Shown here one piece after another: positions 15,843-23,989 of a stretch of DNA of 32,924 bases. The stretch's first letter is position 1; each line of letters opens with the position of its first letter. The notes under the pieces were generated by a model. It was not told the DNA's origin and did no database searches. It was given only the letters and a program-made list of their open reading frames with translations. The translations under genes were made by a program, and so were the position numbers. Location of the stretch: the NCBI GenBank assembly GCA_017938425.1, contig JAGBBQ010000061.1, positions 1-32,924 on the forward strand, in the 5' to 3' direction. The stretch is from Clostridia bacterium. Its GTDB lineage: Bacteria; Bacillota; Clostridia; Oscillospirales; CAG-272.

Positions 15843-17021
15843 TCACTTACCGTTTTTAACGATCTCCTCCCACAGCGGGCTCATTTCGCGCAGGCGCGCA
15901 ACGATGGGGACGAGAGATTCAATGATATAGTCGATATCCTCCTCTGTGGTCTCGTGCGAGATGGAGAGGCGGATCGAGCCGTGCGCCTTTTCGTGCGGCA
16001 CGCCGATCGCGAGCAGCACGTGGGAGGGCTCGAGAGAAGCAGAGGAGCAGGCAGAGCCCGTCGAGGCACAGATGCCCTTCATATCCAGAAGAAGGAGCAT
16101 GCTCTCGCCCTCAATGCATTCAAAGCCTACGTTGACGTTGCCGGGAAGCCTCTCGGTCCTGTGCCCGTTCAGACGGGAGTAGGGGATCGCAGTCAGCGCC
16201 TCGATCAGACGGTCGCGCATCGCGGCAACGCGAGGCATATCGGCAAGCTGTTCATCCGCATCCTCGATCGCCTTGGCAAGTCCGACGATATAAGGAAGGT
16301 TCTCCGTGCCCGCGCGATGGCGCCTTTCCTGGCCGCCGCCGTCGATCAGATTGCCGATCACCACGCCCTTGCGGATGAACAGCATTCCCACGCCCTTCGG
16401 CGCGTGGATCTTATGACCCGACATAGCAAGCATGTCCACCGGCAGAGCGGAGAGATCGATCTTCACGTTTCCGACCGCCTGCACGGCATCGGTGAACATC
16501 AGCGCGCCCTTGGCGTGTGCCAGCGCACAGATCCTCTCGATCGGCTGCAGCGTGCCGATCTCATTATTGGCGTACATGACCGCTACCACAGCGGTATTCT
16601 CGGTGATGGCGGCCTCCAGTGCCTGCATATCCACCACACCGTCACCGTCCACGCCGACGTAGGTGACCGTGAAGCCCTCCTTCTCCAGCGCGCGGCAGGT
16701 GTTCAGCACCGCGGGATGCTCGATCACCGTGGTGACGATATGCGTACGGCCCTTCTTTTTGCCGCGCAGGGCGGCACCCTTGATCGCCCAGTTATCCGAT
16801 TCGCTTCCGCAGGAGGTAAAATAGATCTCGGACGCCTCGCAGGCAAAAACCCTCGCGATGCGCTCTCTGGCACCGTCCAGCAGCGCCTTTGCTTCCCTGC
16901 CCTTGCTGTGAAGGCTCGAGGGGTTGCCCCAAGCGCTCGCAAAGCAGGGCGCCATTGCATCAATGACAGACTGACTTACCGGCGTGGTCGCCGCATTGTC
17001 AGCATACACAAATCTGCCCAT
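15843..17021 (-). CDS. iscS: Cysteine desulfurase IscS/NifS
   Basis: This 392-residue pyridoxal-phosphate enzyme converts cysteine to alanine and a protein persulfide, which is handed to IscU and MnmA. It begins FVYADNAATTPVS, typical of the family. The PLP lysine is Lys204 in SGHKIHAPKG, and the persulfide cysteine is Cys325 in GSACSSAS. His102 (EHPAV) and RAGTENLPYIVGLAKA are conserved. It is first in the iscS-iscU unit and is transcribed divergently from the ROK kinase. No IscR-type regulator gene is next to it. The ATG at 17021 follows AAAGGAACG. Confidence 0.95.
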   Translation of the reverse strand: MGRFVYADNAATTPVSQSVIDAMAPCFASAWGNPSSLHSKGREAKALLDGARERIARVFACEASEIYFTSCGSESDNWAIKGAALRGKKKGRTHIVTTVIEHPAVLNTCRALEKEGFTVTYVGVDGDGVVDMQALEAAITENTAVVAVMYANNEIGTLQPIERICALAHAKGALMFTDAVQAVGNVKIDLSALPVDMLAMSGHKIHAPKGVGMLFIRKGVVIGNLIDGGGQERRHRAGTENLPYIVGLAKAIEDADEQLADMPRVAAMRDRLIEALTAIPYSRLNGHRTERLPGNVNVGFECIEGESMLLLLDMKGICASTGSACSSASLEPSHVLLAIGVPHEKAHGSIRLSISHETTEEDIDYIIESLVPIVARLREMSPLWEEIVKNGK

Positions 17022-17121
17022 TTTTCGTTCCTTTCTGTTTTGGGACGGAGCGGCGGTGCGCGCCGCCGTGCTAAAGCACGGAAAAATGGCGCGTGCCTTT
17101 CCCGATTTTTTCTTCCACTAT

Positions 17122-17150
17122 ATTGTATACCAAACTTGTGTATTTTTCAA
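17122..17150 (-). promoter_or_regulatory. Promoter of iscS-iscU
   Basis: On the minus strand, TTGAAA (17145-17150), a 17-nt spacer and TACAAT (17122-17127) form a good sigma-A promoter. The leader to the iscS ATG is about 95 nt and is GC-rich near 17050-17070. Confidence 0.65.
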
Positions 17151-17201
17151 GGCTAATATAAAAAGAAGTGTTGTTAATTTTTTGTAAACGGAACGCCGCT
17201 C

Positions 17202-17230
17202 TTGACAAGAGGGAGAAAAACAGATATAAT
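17202..17230 (+). promoter_or_regulatory. Consensus promoter of the ROK glucokinase gene
   Basis: TTGACA (17202-17207), a 17-nt spacer and TATAAT (17225-17230) give a perfect sigma-A consensus. The expected start near 17237 leaves a leader of about 26 nt. It lies 52 bp from the divergent iscS promoter. Confidence 0.9.
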
Positions 17231-17262
17231 ATATTCAAAATCAATGTATTGAGGTGCTTGAT

Positions 17263-18228
17263 ATGTATATTCTCGGTATCGACCTCGGCGGCACGAACAT
17301 CGCCATCGGTCTTTGCAACGAAAATCTGGAGATCCTGGATAAGGACAGCATTCCTACCCGCGCAGAGCGCGAGGGCGAAGAGATCGTCCGCGATATGGCG
17401 GCGCTCTGCAAAACGCTCGTCACCCGCAACGGACTGACGGAAAAGGATATAGCGCGCGTCGGCATTGCCTCTCCCGGCTCGATCGACGATATCGGCGGCA
17501 TCGTGGAATACTCCAACAATATCCGGATGGAGAACTTCCCGATCTGCGATATCTTCAAGAAATATTTCCCTGTTGAAAAGGTCTATATTGCCAATGACGC
17601 GAACGCCGCGGCTCTCGCGGAGGACCTTGCCGGTGCGGCAAAGGGCAGCCGTGTCAGCCTGATGATCACGCTGGGAACCGGCGTCGGCGGCGGCGTTATT
17701 ATGGACCACAAGATCTATGCGGGCAGCGTGAACAGCGGCGGCACCGAGCTCGGCCACACCGTTATCTGTGCGGGCGGCAGGCAGTGCACCTGCGGCAGGC
17801 GCGGATGCTTCGAGGCTTATGCCTCGGCAACGGCACTGACCAAGGCGACCAAGGAAAAGATGGAGGAGCTGAAGATCAAGGGCATTCCCTCAAGGCTCTT
17901 CGAGGTTGCCGAAAAGGAGGGCAAGGTCTCTGCGAGAACCGCCTTTGACGCGATGCGCCTCGGGGATGCCTACGGCAAGATGCTCGTGGATGAATATATC
18001 TTCTATCTCGCAGAGGGCGTGACCAATATGATCAATATCTTCCAGCCCGACGTGCTTACCATCGGCGGCGGCGTTTGCAACGAAAAGGACTACCTGATGC
18101 TGCCCCTGCTCCGCCATGTGGACAGAGAGCAGTATACGCGCGATAACAAGAACAAAACGAAGGTTCTGATCGCCGCACTCAAGAACGATGCGGGCATCAT
18201 CGGCGCGGCAGGTCTCGGCGCGAATTGA
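17263..18228 (+). CDS. glcK: ROK family glucokinase
   Basis: This 321-residue cytoplasmic kinase should phosphorylate glucose at O6 with ATP, consistent with sugar released from imported oligosaccharides. The phosphate-binding loop GIDLGGTNIAIGL is at 5-17, the catalytic Asp112 is in ANDANAAAL, and GTGVGGGVI is present. The zinc-binding ROK signature is His165 with Cys175, Cys177 and Cys182 (CTCGRRGCFEAYAS). The start is taken as the ATG at 17263, 6 nt after GAGGTG; the GTG at 17254 falls inside that ribosome site. No DNA-binding N-terminal domain is present, so it is a kinase and not a ROK repressor. Sugar specificity (glucose, or N-acetylmannosamine or fructose) is not certain. Confidence 0.9.
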   Translation: MYILGIDLGGTNIAIGLCNENLEILDKDSIPTRAEREGEEIVRDMAALCKTLVTRNGLTEKDIARVGIASPGSIDDIGGIVEYSNNIRMENFPICDIFKKYFPVEKVYIANDANAAALAEDLAGAAKGSRVSLMITLGTGVGGGVIMDHKIYAGSVNSGGTELGHTVICAGGRQCTCGRRGCFEAYASATALTKATKEKMEELKIKGIPSRLFEVAEKEGKVSARTAFDAMRLGDAYGKMLVDEYIFYLAEGVTNMINIFQPDVLTIGGGVCNEKDYLMLPLLRHVDREQYTRDNKNKTKVLIAALKNDAGIIGAAGLGAN

Positions 18229-18243
18229 CCGTATATACAAATG

Positions 18244-18280
18244 AACGAGGATGCAAATGCACATCCTCGTTTTCTTTTTT
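18244..18280 (+). terminator. Terminator of the ROK kinase gene
   Basis: AACGAGGATG (18244-18253) pairs with CATCCTCGTT (18262-18271) around an 8-nt loop and is followed by TTCTTTTTTT. It lies 15 bp after the kinase stop. On the minus strand, downstream of mecA, there is no T-run. Confidence 0.9.
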
Positions 18281-18868
18281 TCAGCCAAGAGCCTCGCAAA
18301 GCACCTCAACAGCATTCTCTCCGATGAGGGAAACGGCGTATTCCTCTATGTACGGCGCAAGCGCGGCAGGAACGGCATCCGCAAACTCGCATGCGGGCAG
18401 CAGCGGGGAAAGCGTTCCGCCGTCCTGCGCGGAAAATACAAGATAATAGCCGCGATCCTCCTCAAAATACAGCCTGCTCCGCTCGGTGTGCGGTACATCG
18501 CGCAGGGCGGCGGCAAGTCTTAATACCGAGGAGAAATCCGATGTGAAAAATATCTCTACGCCCTGCACGAAAACGCCGATTCCCTTCGAGCGGCGGATGC
18601 TCTGCTCGGCAGAGACGGAGAGCGCGGGCAGGCGCGTGACGAACATCTCGCTGCCGCCATCCTTGGAGGGATAAAGCTGGACCAAGAGCTTATCCTGCGC
18701 CGCATCGAAGCCGCTTTCCGCCTTTGCGTGCTCAAGCACGCGCAAAAGCTTTTGCCGCGTCGGCGGATCGTCGTAATTCAGATCCGATCCGAGAAGGCCG
18801 TATTTTTTCATATCCGACCGTTCCAGCATGATCTTCAGCTTATTCTCACTGATAACTAAAATTTCCAT
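18281..18868 (-). CDS. mecA: Adaptor protein MecA
   Basis: This 195-residue cytoplasmic adaptor of the MecA/YpbH family delivers substrates to the ClpC unfoldase for ClpCP degradation. The N-terminal substrate-binding part reads MEILVISENKLKIML and continues with ERSDMKKYGL, LNYDDPPTRQKLLRVLEHA and LLVQLYPSKDGGSEMFVTRL. The C-terminal ClpC-binding half has VFVQGVEIFFTSDFSSVLRLA and EFADAVPAALAPYIEEYAVS. The ATG at 18868 is preceded by AAGGTGAT. A longer frame upstream is AT-rich and not family-like. It is monocistronic and convergent with the ROK kinase gene. Which proteins it targets cannot be told. Confidence 0.9.
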   Translation of the reverse strand: MEILVISENKLKIMLERSDMKKYGLLGSDLNYDDPPTRQKLLRVLEHAKAESGFDAAQDKLLVQLYPSKDGGSEMFVTRLPALSVSAEQSIRRSKGIGVFVQGVEIFFTSDFSSVLRLAAALRDVPHTERSRLYFEEDRGYYLVFSAQDGGTLSPLLPACEFADAVPAALAPYIEEYAVSLIGENAVEVLCEALG

Positions 18869-18884
18869 CGTATCACCTTCTTTT

Positions 18885-18980
18885 TTCTCTATACCATTGT
18901 AATACAAAACGAAAAAAAGCGCTACAGGAAAAATATAAAAAGAATGTTCCATTATGGTACAAAACAAAGAAAAACAGAAA
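18885..18980. repeat. Two near-identical 22-bp direct repeats upstream of mecA
   Basis: CCATTGTAATACAAAAC (from 18894) and CCATTATGGTACAAAAC (from 18949) are followed by similar A/G-rich tracts, 55 bp apart. On the minus strand both contain -10-like cores (TACAAT, CATAAT) but no good -35 at 16-18 nt. They may be duplicated promoter or operator sequences for mecA. Confidence 0.4.
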
Positions 18981-19071
18981 ATTTTCGGAATAAATAGTGG
19001 AAAATACCGACATTTTCGCACATTGGCGATGCGGAGTGCCACCCTCTTTTGCGCATATTTTCCTTTTTCTC

Positions 19072-19100
19072 TTGCTTTTTTATTTTGATTGTGGTAAAAT
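19072..19100 (+). promoter_or_regulatory. Promoter of queT (extended -10)
   Basis: TTGCTT (19072-19077), a 17-nt spacer and TAAAAT (19095-19100) preceded by TGG form an extended -10 promoter. The predicted start near 19107 coincides with the first base of the riboswitch P1 stem. Confidence 0.75.
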
Positions 19101-19106
19101 AGTTGC

Positions 19107-19168
19107 GGTGAGTTCGAGACCTTCCTCACCTAAGGTGCAAGCCACCCGAAAAAACAAAACTAAAGGAG
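19107..19168 (+). promoter_or_regulatory. preQ1 riboswitch-like leader of queT
   Basis: P1 is GGTGAG (19107-19112) with CTCACC (19125-19130), and the loop is TTCGAGACCTTC. An accessory hairpin GGTG/CACC (19134-19137, 19143-19146) follows, then an A-rich tail (19149-19164) containing AACAAAACTAAAGGAG, close to the class I tail. CCTT in the loop (19120-19123) can pair with AAGG of the Shine-Dalgarno site (19163-19166), forming the pseudoknot that would hide the ribosome site when preQ1 binds. The downstream gene is a QueT transporter, a standard target of this class. The inserted hairpin is a departure from the simplest class I form; class III is an alternative. Confidence 0.75.
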
Positions 19169-19178
19169 AAAAAAGAAA

Positions 19179-19679
19179 ATGAAAAAAAGCGAAGTGCGTG
19201 CCATTACACGCGCAGGTGCCGTCGCGGCGCTTTACGTCGCGCTCACCTACCTATCCTTCCTCGTTGGGCTTTCGTCCGGCGCGATCCAGCTGCGGCTTTC
19301 CGAAATGCTTTGCGTTCTTCCCGCATTTATACCCGAAGCCGCCGTCGCTCTCTACATCGGGTGCCTGCTTGCCAACCTTCTGACAGGCGGCAGCATCCTT
19401 GACATCCTGCTCGGAAGCCTTGCCACGCTGATCGGCGCATTTTTTGCAAGGCGGCTGAGGAAGACCGAGAAGCCGATGCTGATCGCGCTGCCGACCGTGA
19501 TCGCGAATGCGCTGATCGTGCCGCTTGTGATCATTCTGAGCGCCGGCAGCGAGCAGACGCTTGCCGCCTTTCCCTATCTCGCGCTCACGGTCGGAATCGG
19601 CGAATTTCTCTCGGCGGCGGTGCTCGGCACGCTTCTCTACAAAATTATAAAAAAGCACAATCTCTTCAAGGAGCTTTGA
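19179..19679 (+). CDS. queT: QueT family queuosine precursor transporter
   Basis: This 166-residue membrane protein is the QueT type of predicted S-component of an energy-coupling factor transporter that imports a queuosine precursor (preQ1 or related). It begins ITRAGAVAALYVALTYLSF and has GAIQLRLSEMLCVLPAFIP, the signature stretch of the family, followed by hydrophobic helices to the end. About six membrane segments are seen. It is controlled by the preQ1-like leader directly upstream, which supports the substrate. The ECF energising module is not in the window. The hisJ-like gene starts 7 nt downstream, so the two are probably co-transcribed. Confidence 0.92.
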   Translation: MKKSEVRAITRAGAVAALYVALTYLSFLVGLSSGAIQLRLSEMLCVLPAFIPEAAVALYIGCLLANLLTGGSILDILLGSLATLIGAFFARRLRKTEKPMLIALPTVIANALIVPLVIILSAGSEQTLAAFPYLALTVGIGEFLSAAVLGTLLYKIIKKHNLFKEL

Positions 19680-19686
19680 CGCGATC

Positions 19687-20466
19687 ATGGATTTCAATTA
19701 TCATACGCACACCTATCACTGCCATCACGCTTCCGGCACGCCTGAGGAGTACGTAAAAAGAGCTCTCGAAAACGGCATCACCGAAATGGGCTTTTCCGAT
19801 CACTTCCCCTTTGATTTCGGTGACGGCTATCACAACAGCGCCCGTATCCCGATCGGAGAAGTCTCCACCTATCTCGAAGAGGTGCATTATCTTAAAGAAA
19901 AATACGCTGGCAGGATCAAGATCCGTCTCGGCTTCGAGATGGAATATTACACCGAGCTCTTCCCCGAAATGAAGCAAAAGGCGATCGAATATGGCGCGGA
20001 ATACCTTCTTCTCGGCGAGCATTACTGCGCACCCGAAAATGCGCCCGACGCGCGTCCGCACTGCTCGCTCAAAACCGACGACGGCGAGTTTCTCAGCTTT
20101 TATGCCGACCGTGTGATCGAGGGGATGAGGACCGGCGCATTTACCTACGTTGCGCATCCCGATGTGTTCAACTTCGTTGGGGACGGCGCTCTTTTTGCAG
20201 AAGCTGCCGAGCGGATCTCACGTGCCTCGGTCGAGACGGGGATACCGCTTGAGATCAACTTTCTCGGCATACGCGACAGCCGTAATTATCCGAACCCTCT
20301 CTTCTGGAGGATCGCGAGCCGTGTCGGCGCGCCCGTTACCTTCGGCTTTGATGCGCACACCGTGGATTCCGCTTATGACGGCGCATCGCTCACGATCGCA
20401 AAGCAAATGGTGGAAAATCTCGGTCTGAACTATATCGGAAAGCCTGTTTTGCGCAAATTATCATAA
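19687..20466 (+). CDS. hisJ: PHP-domain histidinol-phosphatase, HisJ family
   Basis: This 259-residue cytoplasmic metal-dependent phosphatase is of the PHP family; HisJ members remove phosphate from histidinol phosphate in histidine synthesis. The metal-binding motifs are visible: HTHTYHCHHASG at the N-terminus, GFSDHFPF, LGFEMEYY, LLGEHY, YVAHPDVF and FGFDAHT. Length and motif order match HisJ/HisK. No other histidine gene is nearby, so another phosphoester substrate is possible. The ATG is 7 nt after queT, and the closest ribosome site (AAGGAG, 19666-19671) is rather far at 15 nt, so translational coupling is likely. Confidence 0.85.
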   Translation: MDFNYHTHTYHCHHASGTPEEYVKRALENGITEMGFSDHFPFDFGDGYHNSARIPIGEVSTYLEEVHYLKEKYAGRIKIRLGFEMEYYTELFPEMKQKAIEYGAEYLLLGEHYCAPENAPDARPHCSLKTDDGEFLSFYADRVIEGMRTGAFTYVAHPDVFNFVGDGALFAEAAERISRASVETGIPLEINFLGIRDSRNYPNPLFWRIASRVGAPVTFGFDAHTVDSAYDGASLTIAKQMVENLGLNYIGKPVLRKLS

Positions 20467-20473
20467 CTTTTGT

Positions 20474-20503
20474 TTGCATATGACGCAAAATCAGTCATAA
20501 AAT
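20474..20503 (+). promoter_or_regulatory. Possible promoter of the methyltransferase-like gene and copA
   Basis: TTGCAT (20474-20479), an 18-nt spacer and TAAAAT (20498-20503) form a plausible sigma-A promoter just after hisJ. A transcript from here would start at the foot of the 20506-20539 hairpin. Confidence 0.4.
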
Positions 20504-20504
20504 C

Positions 20505-20557
20505 GGGGAGAGATCGAGGCGTATACATCGACTTCTCCCTGTTTGTATTTTTTTGTT
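20505..20557 (+). terminator. Terminator of queT-hisJ or leader hairpin of the next operon
   Basis: GGGAGAGATCGA (20506-20517) pairs with TCGACTTCTCCC (20528-20539), with one A.C mismatch and one G.T pair, followed by a T-rich stretch (GTTTGTATTTTTTT). It lies 39 bp after the hisJ stop. If the promoter at 20474-20503 is real, the hairpin would also form in the leader of the downstream genes as an attenuator. Confidence 0.6.
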
Positions 20558-20591
20558 TTTATCTATTTTTTACGAAAGGAGAGAACTGCTC

Positions 20592-21668
20592 TTGGCATTA
20601 TCAAGAAGAGATTTCGATAAGTTAAAACGGCTGCGCGCGACCTTTGATCTGAACTACCGATGGACGCATCTTTTATCCGATCTTTTATCCTATGCACCCG
20701 AGATCATTACGAAGGATACGGTGGATGCACTTTGCGCGGGAGATGATTTTTCCAAAGAGGAGGCCGTGCGCGCCCTGCTTTGCGAGGTGCTCTCGCTGCG
20801 CCCCGAGGAAAGTGCGGAGGACCGCGCGCTCTTCCATCAGTATCTCTGCCCTGCCGTTCGTATCTTCTCCCCCTCGCGCTACGCCGAGGACTCCTACGTT
20901 AAGACGGTCGCCGGGAGAGAGATCACGCGCGGGCGGTTTGCATATAAAATGAAGCATTATCCCGCCTACCGTGCCGCGATCGCGGGAGACGTCGAGACCT
21001 GCGCGGACTTCACCGAGCGGATGCCGCTCTGCTTCTTTGACGGCCCCTTTTCCTTCTTCTCCGTGACCGAGGATGACAACGACTGGATGACGCTGACGCC
21101 CGTGGATATCGACACCTCTGCCGAGGCGATCGAGCGCGCGCACGGCCGCGTTGTTACCTTCGGGCTCGGGCTCGGCTACTTCGCCTTCAAGGCGGCACAA
21201 AAGGAAACCGTTACCTCCGTGACGGTGGTGGAAAAGAGCCACGATATTATCGAGGCCTTCCGCAGTGCGATCCTGCCGCATTTTCCGCAAAAGGAAAAGA
21301 TCCGCATCGTAGAGGCGGACGCCTTCGAATATGCCGAGCGCGAGATGCCGCGCGAGCACTTCGATCTTTGCTTCGCGGACACCTGGCGCGATGCGGGTGA
21401 CGGACTGCCGATGTATCTGAAATTCAAGCCGCTTGAGAAGCTCTGCCCCGACACCGAGTATCTTTACTGGATCGAGAATTTTCTCCTATCAAGACTTCGC
21501 TCCGCACTTTTTGAAGAGATCTGGGAGCGCGAGGCTGCCGCCGCGCACGGTGCCGTCGGCGATACTTCCATAGAGGATATATGCGAGTCGCTTTCCGACG
21601 AAGCTCTTCGCCGCATGGCGGCCGAGGGCAAGGCAGAGGTGCTGCGTATTTTTACGGAGGATATATAG
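20592..21668 (+). CDS. Methyltransferase-like (Rossmann) protein of unknown function
   Basis: This 358-residue protein is probably cytoplasmic and has no signal or membrane segment. I place the start at TTG 20592, 9 nt after AAAGGAGAG; no ATG is available near this site. The C-terminal half looks like a class I SAM-dependent or spermidine-synthase-like fold: VVTFGLGLGYFAFKAA (motif I), SVTVVEKSHDIIEAF (acidic motif II), RIVEADAFEY (motif III) and FDLCFADTWRDAGDG (motif IV). The N-terminal 190 residues are helical and unrecognised. The copper ATPase gene starts 2 nt after its stop with its ribosome site inside this gene, so the two are coupled. I cannot name its substrate; similarity to a methyltransferase does not prove catalysis. 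Confidence 0.75.
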   Translation: MALSRRDFDKLKRLRATFDLNYRWTHLLSDLLSYAPEIITKDTVDALCAGDDFSKEEAVRALLCEVLSLRPEESAEDRALFHQYLCPAVRIFSPSRYAEDSYVKTVAGREITRGRFAYKMKHYPAYRAAIAGDVETCADFTERMPLCFFDGPFSFFSVTEDDNDWMTLTPVDIDTSAEAIERAHGRVVTFGLGLGYFAFKAAQKETVTSVTVVEKSHDIIEAFRSAILPHFPQKEKIRIVEADAFEYAEREMPREHFDLCFADTWRDAGDGLPMYLKFKPLEKLCPDTEYLYWIENFLLSRLRSALFEEIWEREAAAAHGAVGDTSIEDICESLSDEALRRMAAEGKAEVLRIFTEDI

Positions 21669-21670
21669 TA

Positions 21671-23866
21671 ATGAAGAAAAATTTCAAGGTTATGGGTATG
21701 ATGTGCACGGCGTGTGCCTCCCACGTAGAGCATGCCGTATCCGTTCTGCCCTTTGTCAAGACCGTTTCGGTCAGCCTTCTGACCGGCGGTATGACAGTGG
21801 AATACGAGGGAGATGAGGAAGAGATCCTTGCCGCCGTCAAAAGAGCGGGCTACCGCGCCGTGCCGATCAAGGAGGGCGAGACCGTGTCCCTCGGCACCGA
21901 GGAAAAAGCGCGCACGCTTCCCGTGGTGCTTTCGCTGGTCTTCGCCGCGCTCCTTTCTTATTTTGAAATGGGACCGATGCTCGGCCTGCCTCCGATCGTT
22001 TCCTATATGAAGCACCCGATCCTATATCTTTGCGTGCTTGCGGCACTCTGCATTCCGATCGTGATCTTCAACCGCCGCGTATTTATCGGCGGCGTGCGCT
22101 CGCTCCTTTGCGGAAAGCCGAATATGGACTCGCTGATCGCGCTCGGCGCGGGCGTGGGGCTTCTCTACGGACTCGGCATTCTCTTCGTATTTCTCTTTTT
22201 CTCCCCCTCCCCGATGCTTGCGATGCAGGCGCCCTTCGCCTCCGCGGGTATGATCCCCGCGCTCGTGGCACTCGGAAAGATGCTGGAGGGACGCGCCAAG
22301 GATAAGACGGCGGACGCCATTCGCGCGCTCGCCTCTCTCACACCCGACCTCTGCTGCGTGATGGAGGACGGAGAGGAGACCGAGATACCGACCGCAAGGC
22401 TCTCATACGAGCACGTTCTTATTCTGAAGCACGGTGACCGCATTCCCTGCGACGGTGTGATCACCGAGGGGCATCTCAGCGTGGATGAATCCGCGCTGAC
22501 AGGCGAGAGCCTGCCCGCGGAAAGGGCGCCGGGTGGCGCGGTGCTTGCCGGATGCACGGTGTTCGACGGCTACGCAAGGGTGCGGCCGACCGAGATCGGC
22601 GAGCAGACCTCGCTCTCGCGAACGGTGCGCATGGTCAGCGAGGCGGCGGCGACAAAGGCACCGATCGCAAAGGTTGCCGACAGGATCGGCGGCATCTTCG
22701 TGCCGACGATCATAGCGATCGCGCTGATCACGCTGATCTGCCACCTGGTCGTTACGGGTAATTTCTACTCCGCGCTCAAGCACGCCATCAGCGTGCTCGT
22801 CATCTCCTGCCCCTGCGCCCTTGGGCTTGCAACGCCGACCGCGATTATGTGCGCGATCGGGCGCGGTGCTAAAATGGGCATTCTTATCAAGAACGCGGCG
22901 GCGCTCGAGGCGCTCGGCAGACTCGATACCGTAGCGCTTGACAAGACCGGCACACTGACCGAGGGACGGATGCGCGTGCTCGCGCATATCAGCGCCGAGG
23001 GAGTTACCGAGAAGGCACTCTTCTCGGTTGCGCACAGCATAGAAAAAAGATCCGAGCATCCGCTTGCCGCAGCGATCACCGCCTATACGGAAGGCGCAGA
23101 GGAGCTGCCGATCGATAAGTTTTCCCTGCTTCACGGTAAAGGATTGTTTGCAAAACACGAAAAATCCTCCTATGCGGCAGGCAATCTTGCCCTGATGGAG
23201 GAATGCGAGATCGAAACTGATGATATCACGGATTTCGTCAGGGAGCACGAGGCGCGCGGCGCGGCGATCATTTATATTGCCGAGGCAGACGGCCTGCTCG
23301 GTGCCTTCGCGATATCGGATACGGTACGCGAGGATGCAAGGGATACGGTCGAGGCGCTTCGCGCTATGGGACTCAGGATCTGCATGCTGACGGGCGATGC
23401 GCCCGCACCCGCACGGGCGGTAGCGGAGACGCTTTCGATCGAGGACTTCCGCCCCTCGCTCACCCCCGAGGGAAAGAGCGCCGCGATAGCGGAGCTTGAA
23501 AAGGAGGGGCGTGTTTGTATGGTGGGTGACGGCATCAACGATTGCCTGCCGCTGACCGCCGCTACGGTCGGCGTTGCCATCGGTACAGGCAGCGACGTTG
23601 CCGTGGAAAGCGCCGACATCGTGATCCGCGGCGAGCAGGCAAGAGACGTTCTTCACCTCCTGCGGCTCAGCCGACTGACGCTCCGAAAGATCAAGCAGAA
23701 CCTTTTCTGGGCACTGATCTACAACTGCATCTGCATTCCGATCGCCGCCGGCGCGCTCGCGCCCTTCGGCTTTACCCTCTCCCCTGTGATCGCCTCGGCG
23801 GCGATGGCACTCTCCTCGCTCACCGTTGTCACGAATGCGCTGACCATCCGTCGCGCACACATCTGA
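21671..23866 (+). CDS. copA: Copper-type heavy metal P1B ATPase
   Basis: This 731-residue inner-membrane pump should export Cu(I). One N-terminal HMA domain (1-66) has MMCTACASH. Eight membrane helices are expected; helix 6 carries CPC at 380-382 (SCPCALGLATP). Other catalytic motifs are TGES 277-280, DKTGTLT 424-430 (phosphorylated Asp424), SEHP 461-464, MLTGD 572-576 and GDGIND 619-624. YN (683-684) and MALSS (712-716) agree with the Cu(I)-specific P1B-1 group. One oddity is the CLPL after GDGIND, where APAL is usual. The ATG at 21671 follows GGAGG and agrees with the start of the HMA domain. No CopZ or CsoR gene adjoins it. Confidence 0.95.
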   Translation: MKKNFKVMGMMCTACASHVEHAVSVLPFVKTVSVSLLTGGMTVEYEGDEEEILAAVKRAGYRAVPIKEGETVSLGTEEKARTLPVVLSLVFAALLSYFEMGPMLGLPPIVSYMKHPILYLCVLAALCIPIVIFNRRVFIGGVRSLLCGKPNMDSLIALGAGVGLLYGLGILFVFLFFSPSPMLAMQAPFASAGMIPALVALGKMLEGRAKDKTADAIRALASLTPDLCCVMEDGEETEIPTARLSYEHVLILKHGDRIPCDGVITEGHLSVDESALTGESLPAERAPGGAVLAGCTVFDGYARVRPTEIGEQTSLSRTVRMVSEAAATKAPIAKVADRIGGIFVPTIIAIALITLICHLVVTGNFYSALKHAISVLVISCPCALGLATPTAIMCAIGRGAKMGILIKNAAALEALGRLDTVALDKTGTLTEGRMRVLAHISAEGVTEKALFSVAHSIEKRSEHPLAAAITAYTEGAEELPIDKFSLLHGKGLFAKHEKSSYAAGNLALMEECEIETDDITDFVREHEARGAAIIYIAEADGLLGAFAISDTVREDARDTVEALRAMGLRICMLTGDAPAPARAVAETLSIEDFRPSLTPEGKSAAIAELEKEGRVCMVGDGINDCLPLTAATVGVAIGTGSDVAVESADIVIRGEQARDVLHLLRLSRLTLRKIKQNLFWALIYNCICIPIAAGALAPFGFTLSPVIASAAMALSSLTVVTNALTIRRAHI

Positions 23867-23989
23867 TCCCGGTTCGGCAGATTCTTAATGAGAACACCCT
23901 CGAGGGCAAACGGATTTGGAGAAAAACGCGTCACATAGAGAAAGCCGCAGGTCTTCAACAAAAAAACAATGCAATTTCAAAAAATAAAA

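Noticed and set aside
17254..17262. GTG start for the ROK kinase
   Set aside because: The GTG is part of the GAGGTG ribosome site; the ATG at 17263 gives normal spacing and the usual family N-terminus.
18869..19129. Longer mecA frame starting at 19129
   Set aside because: The extra 87 residues are hydrophobic and AT-encoded with no ribosome site, while the ATG at 18868 matches the family start.
22403..23860. Open frame of 485 codons on the minus strand
   Set aside because: Antisense to copA, whose motifs are all intact; arginine-rich shadow.
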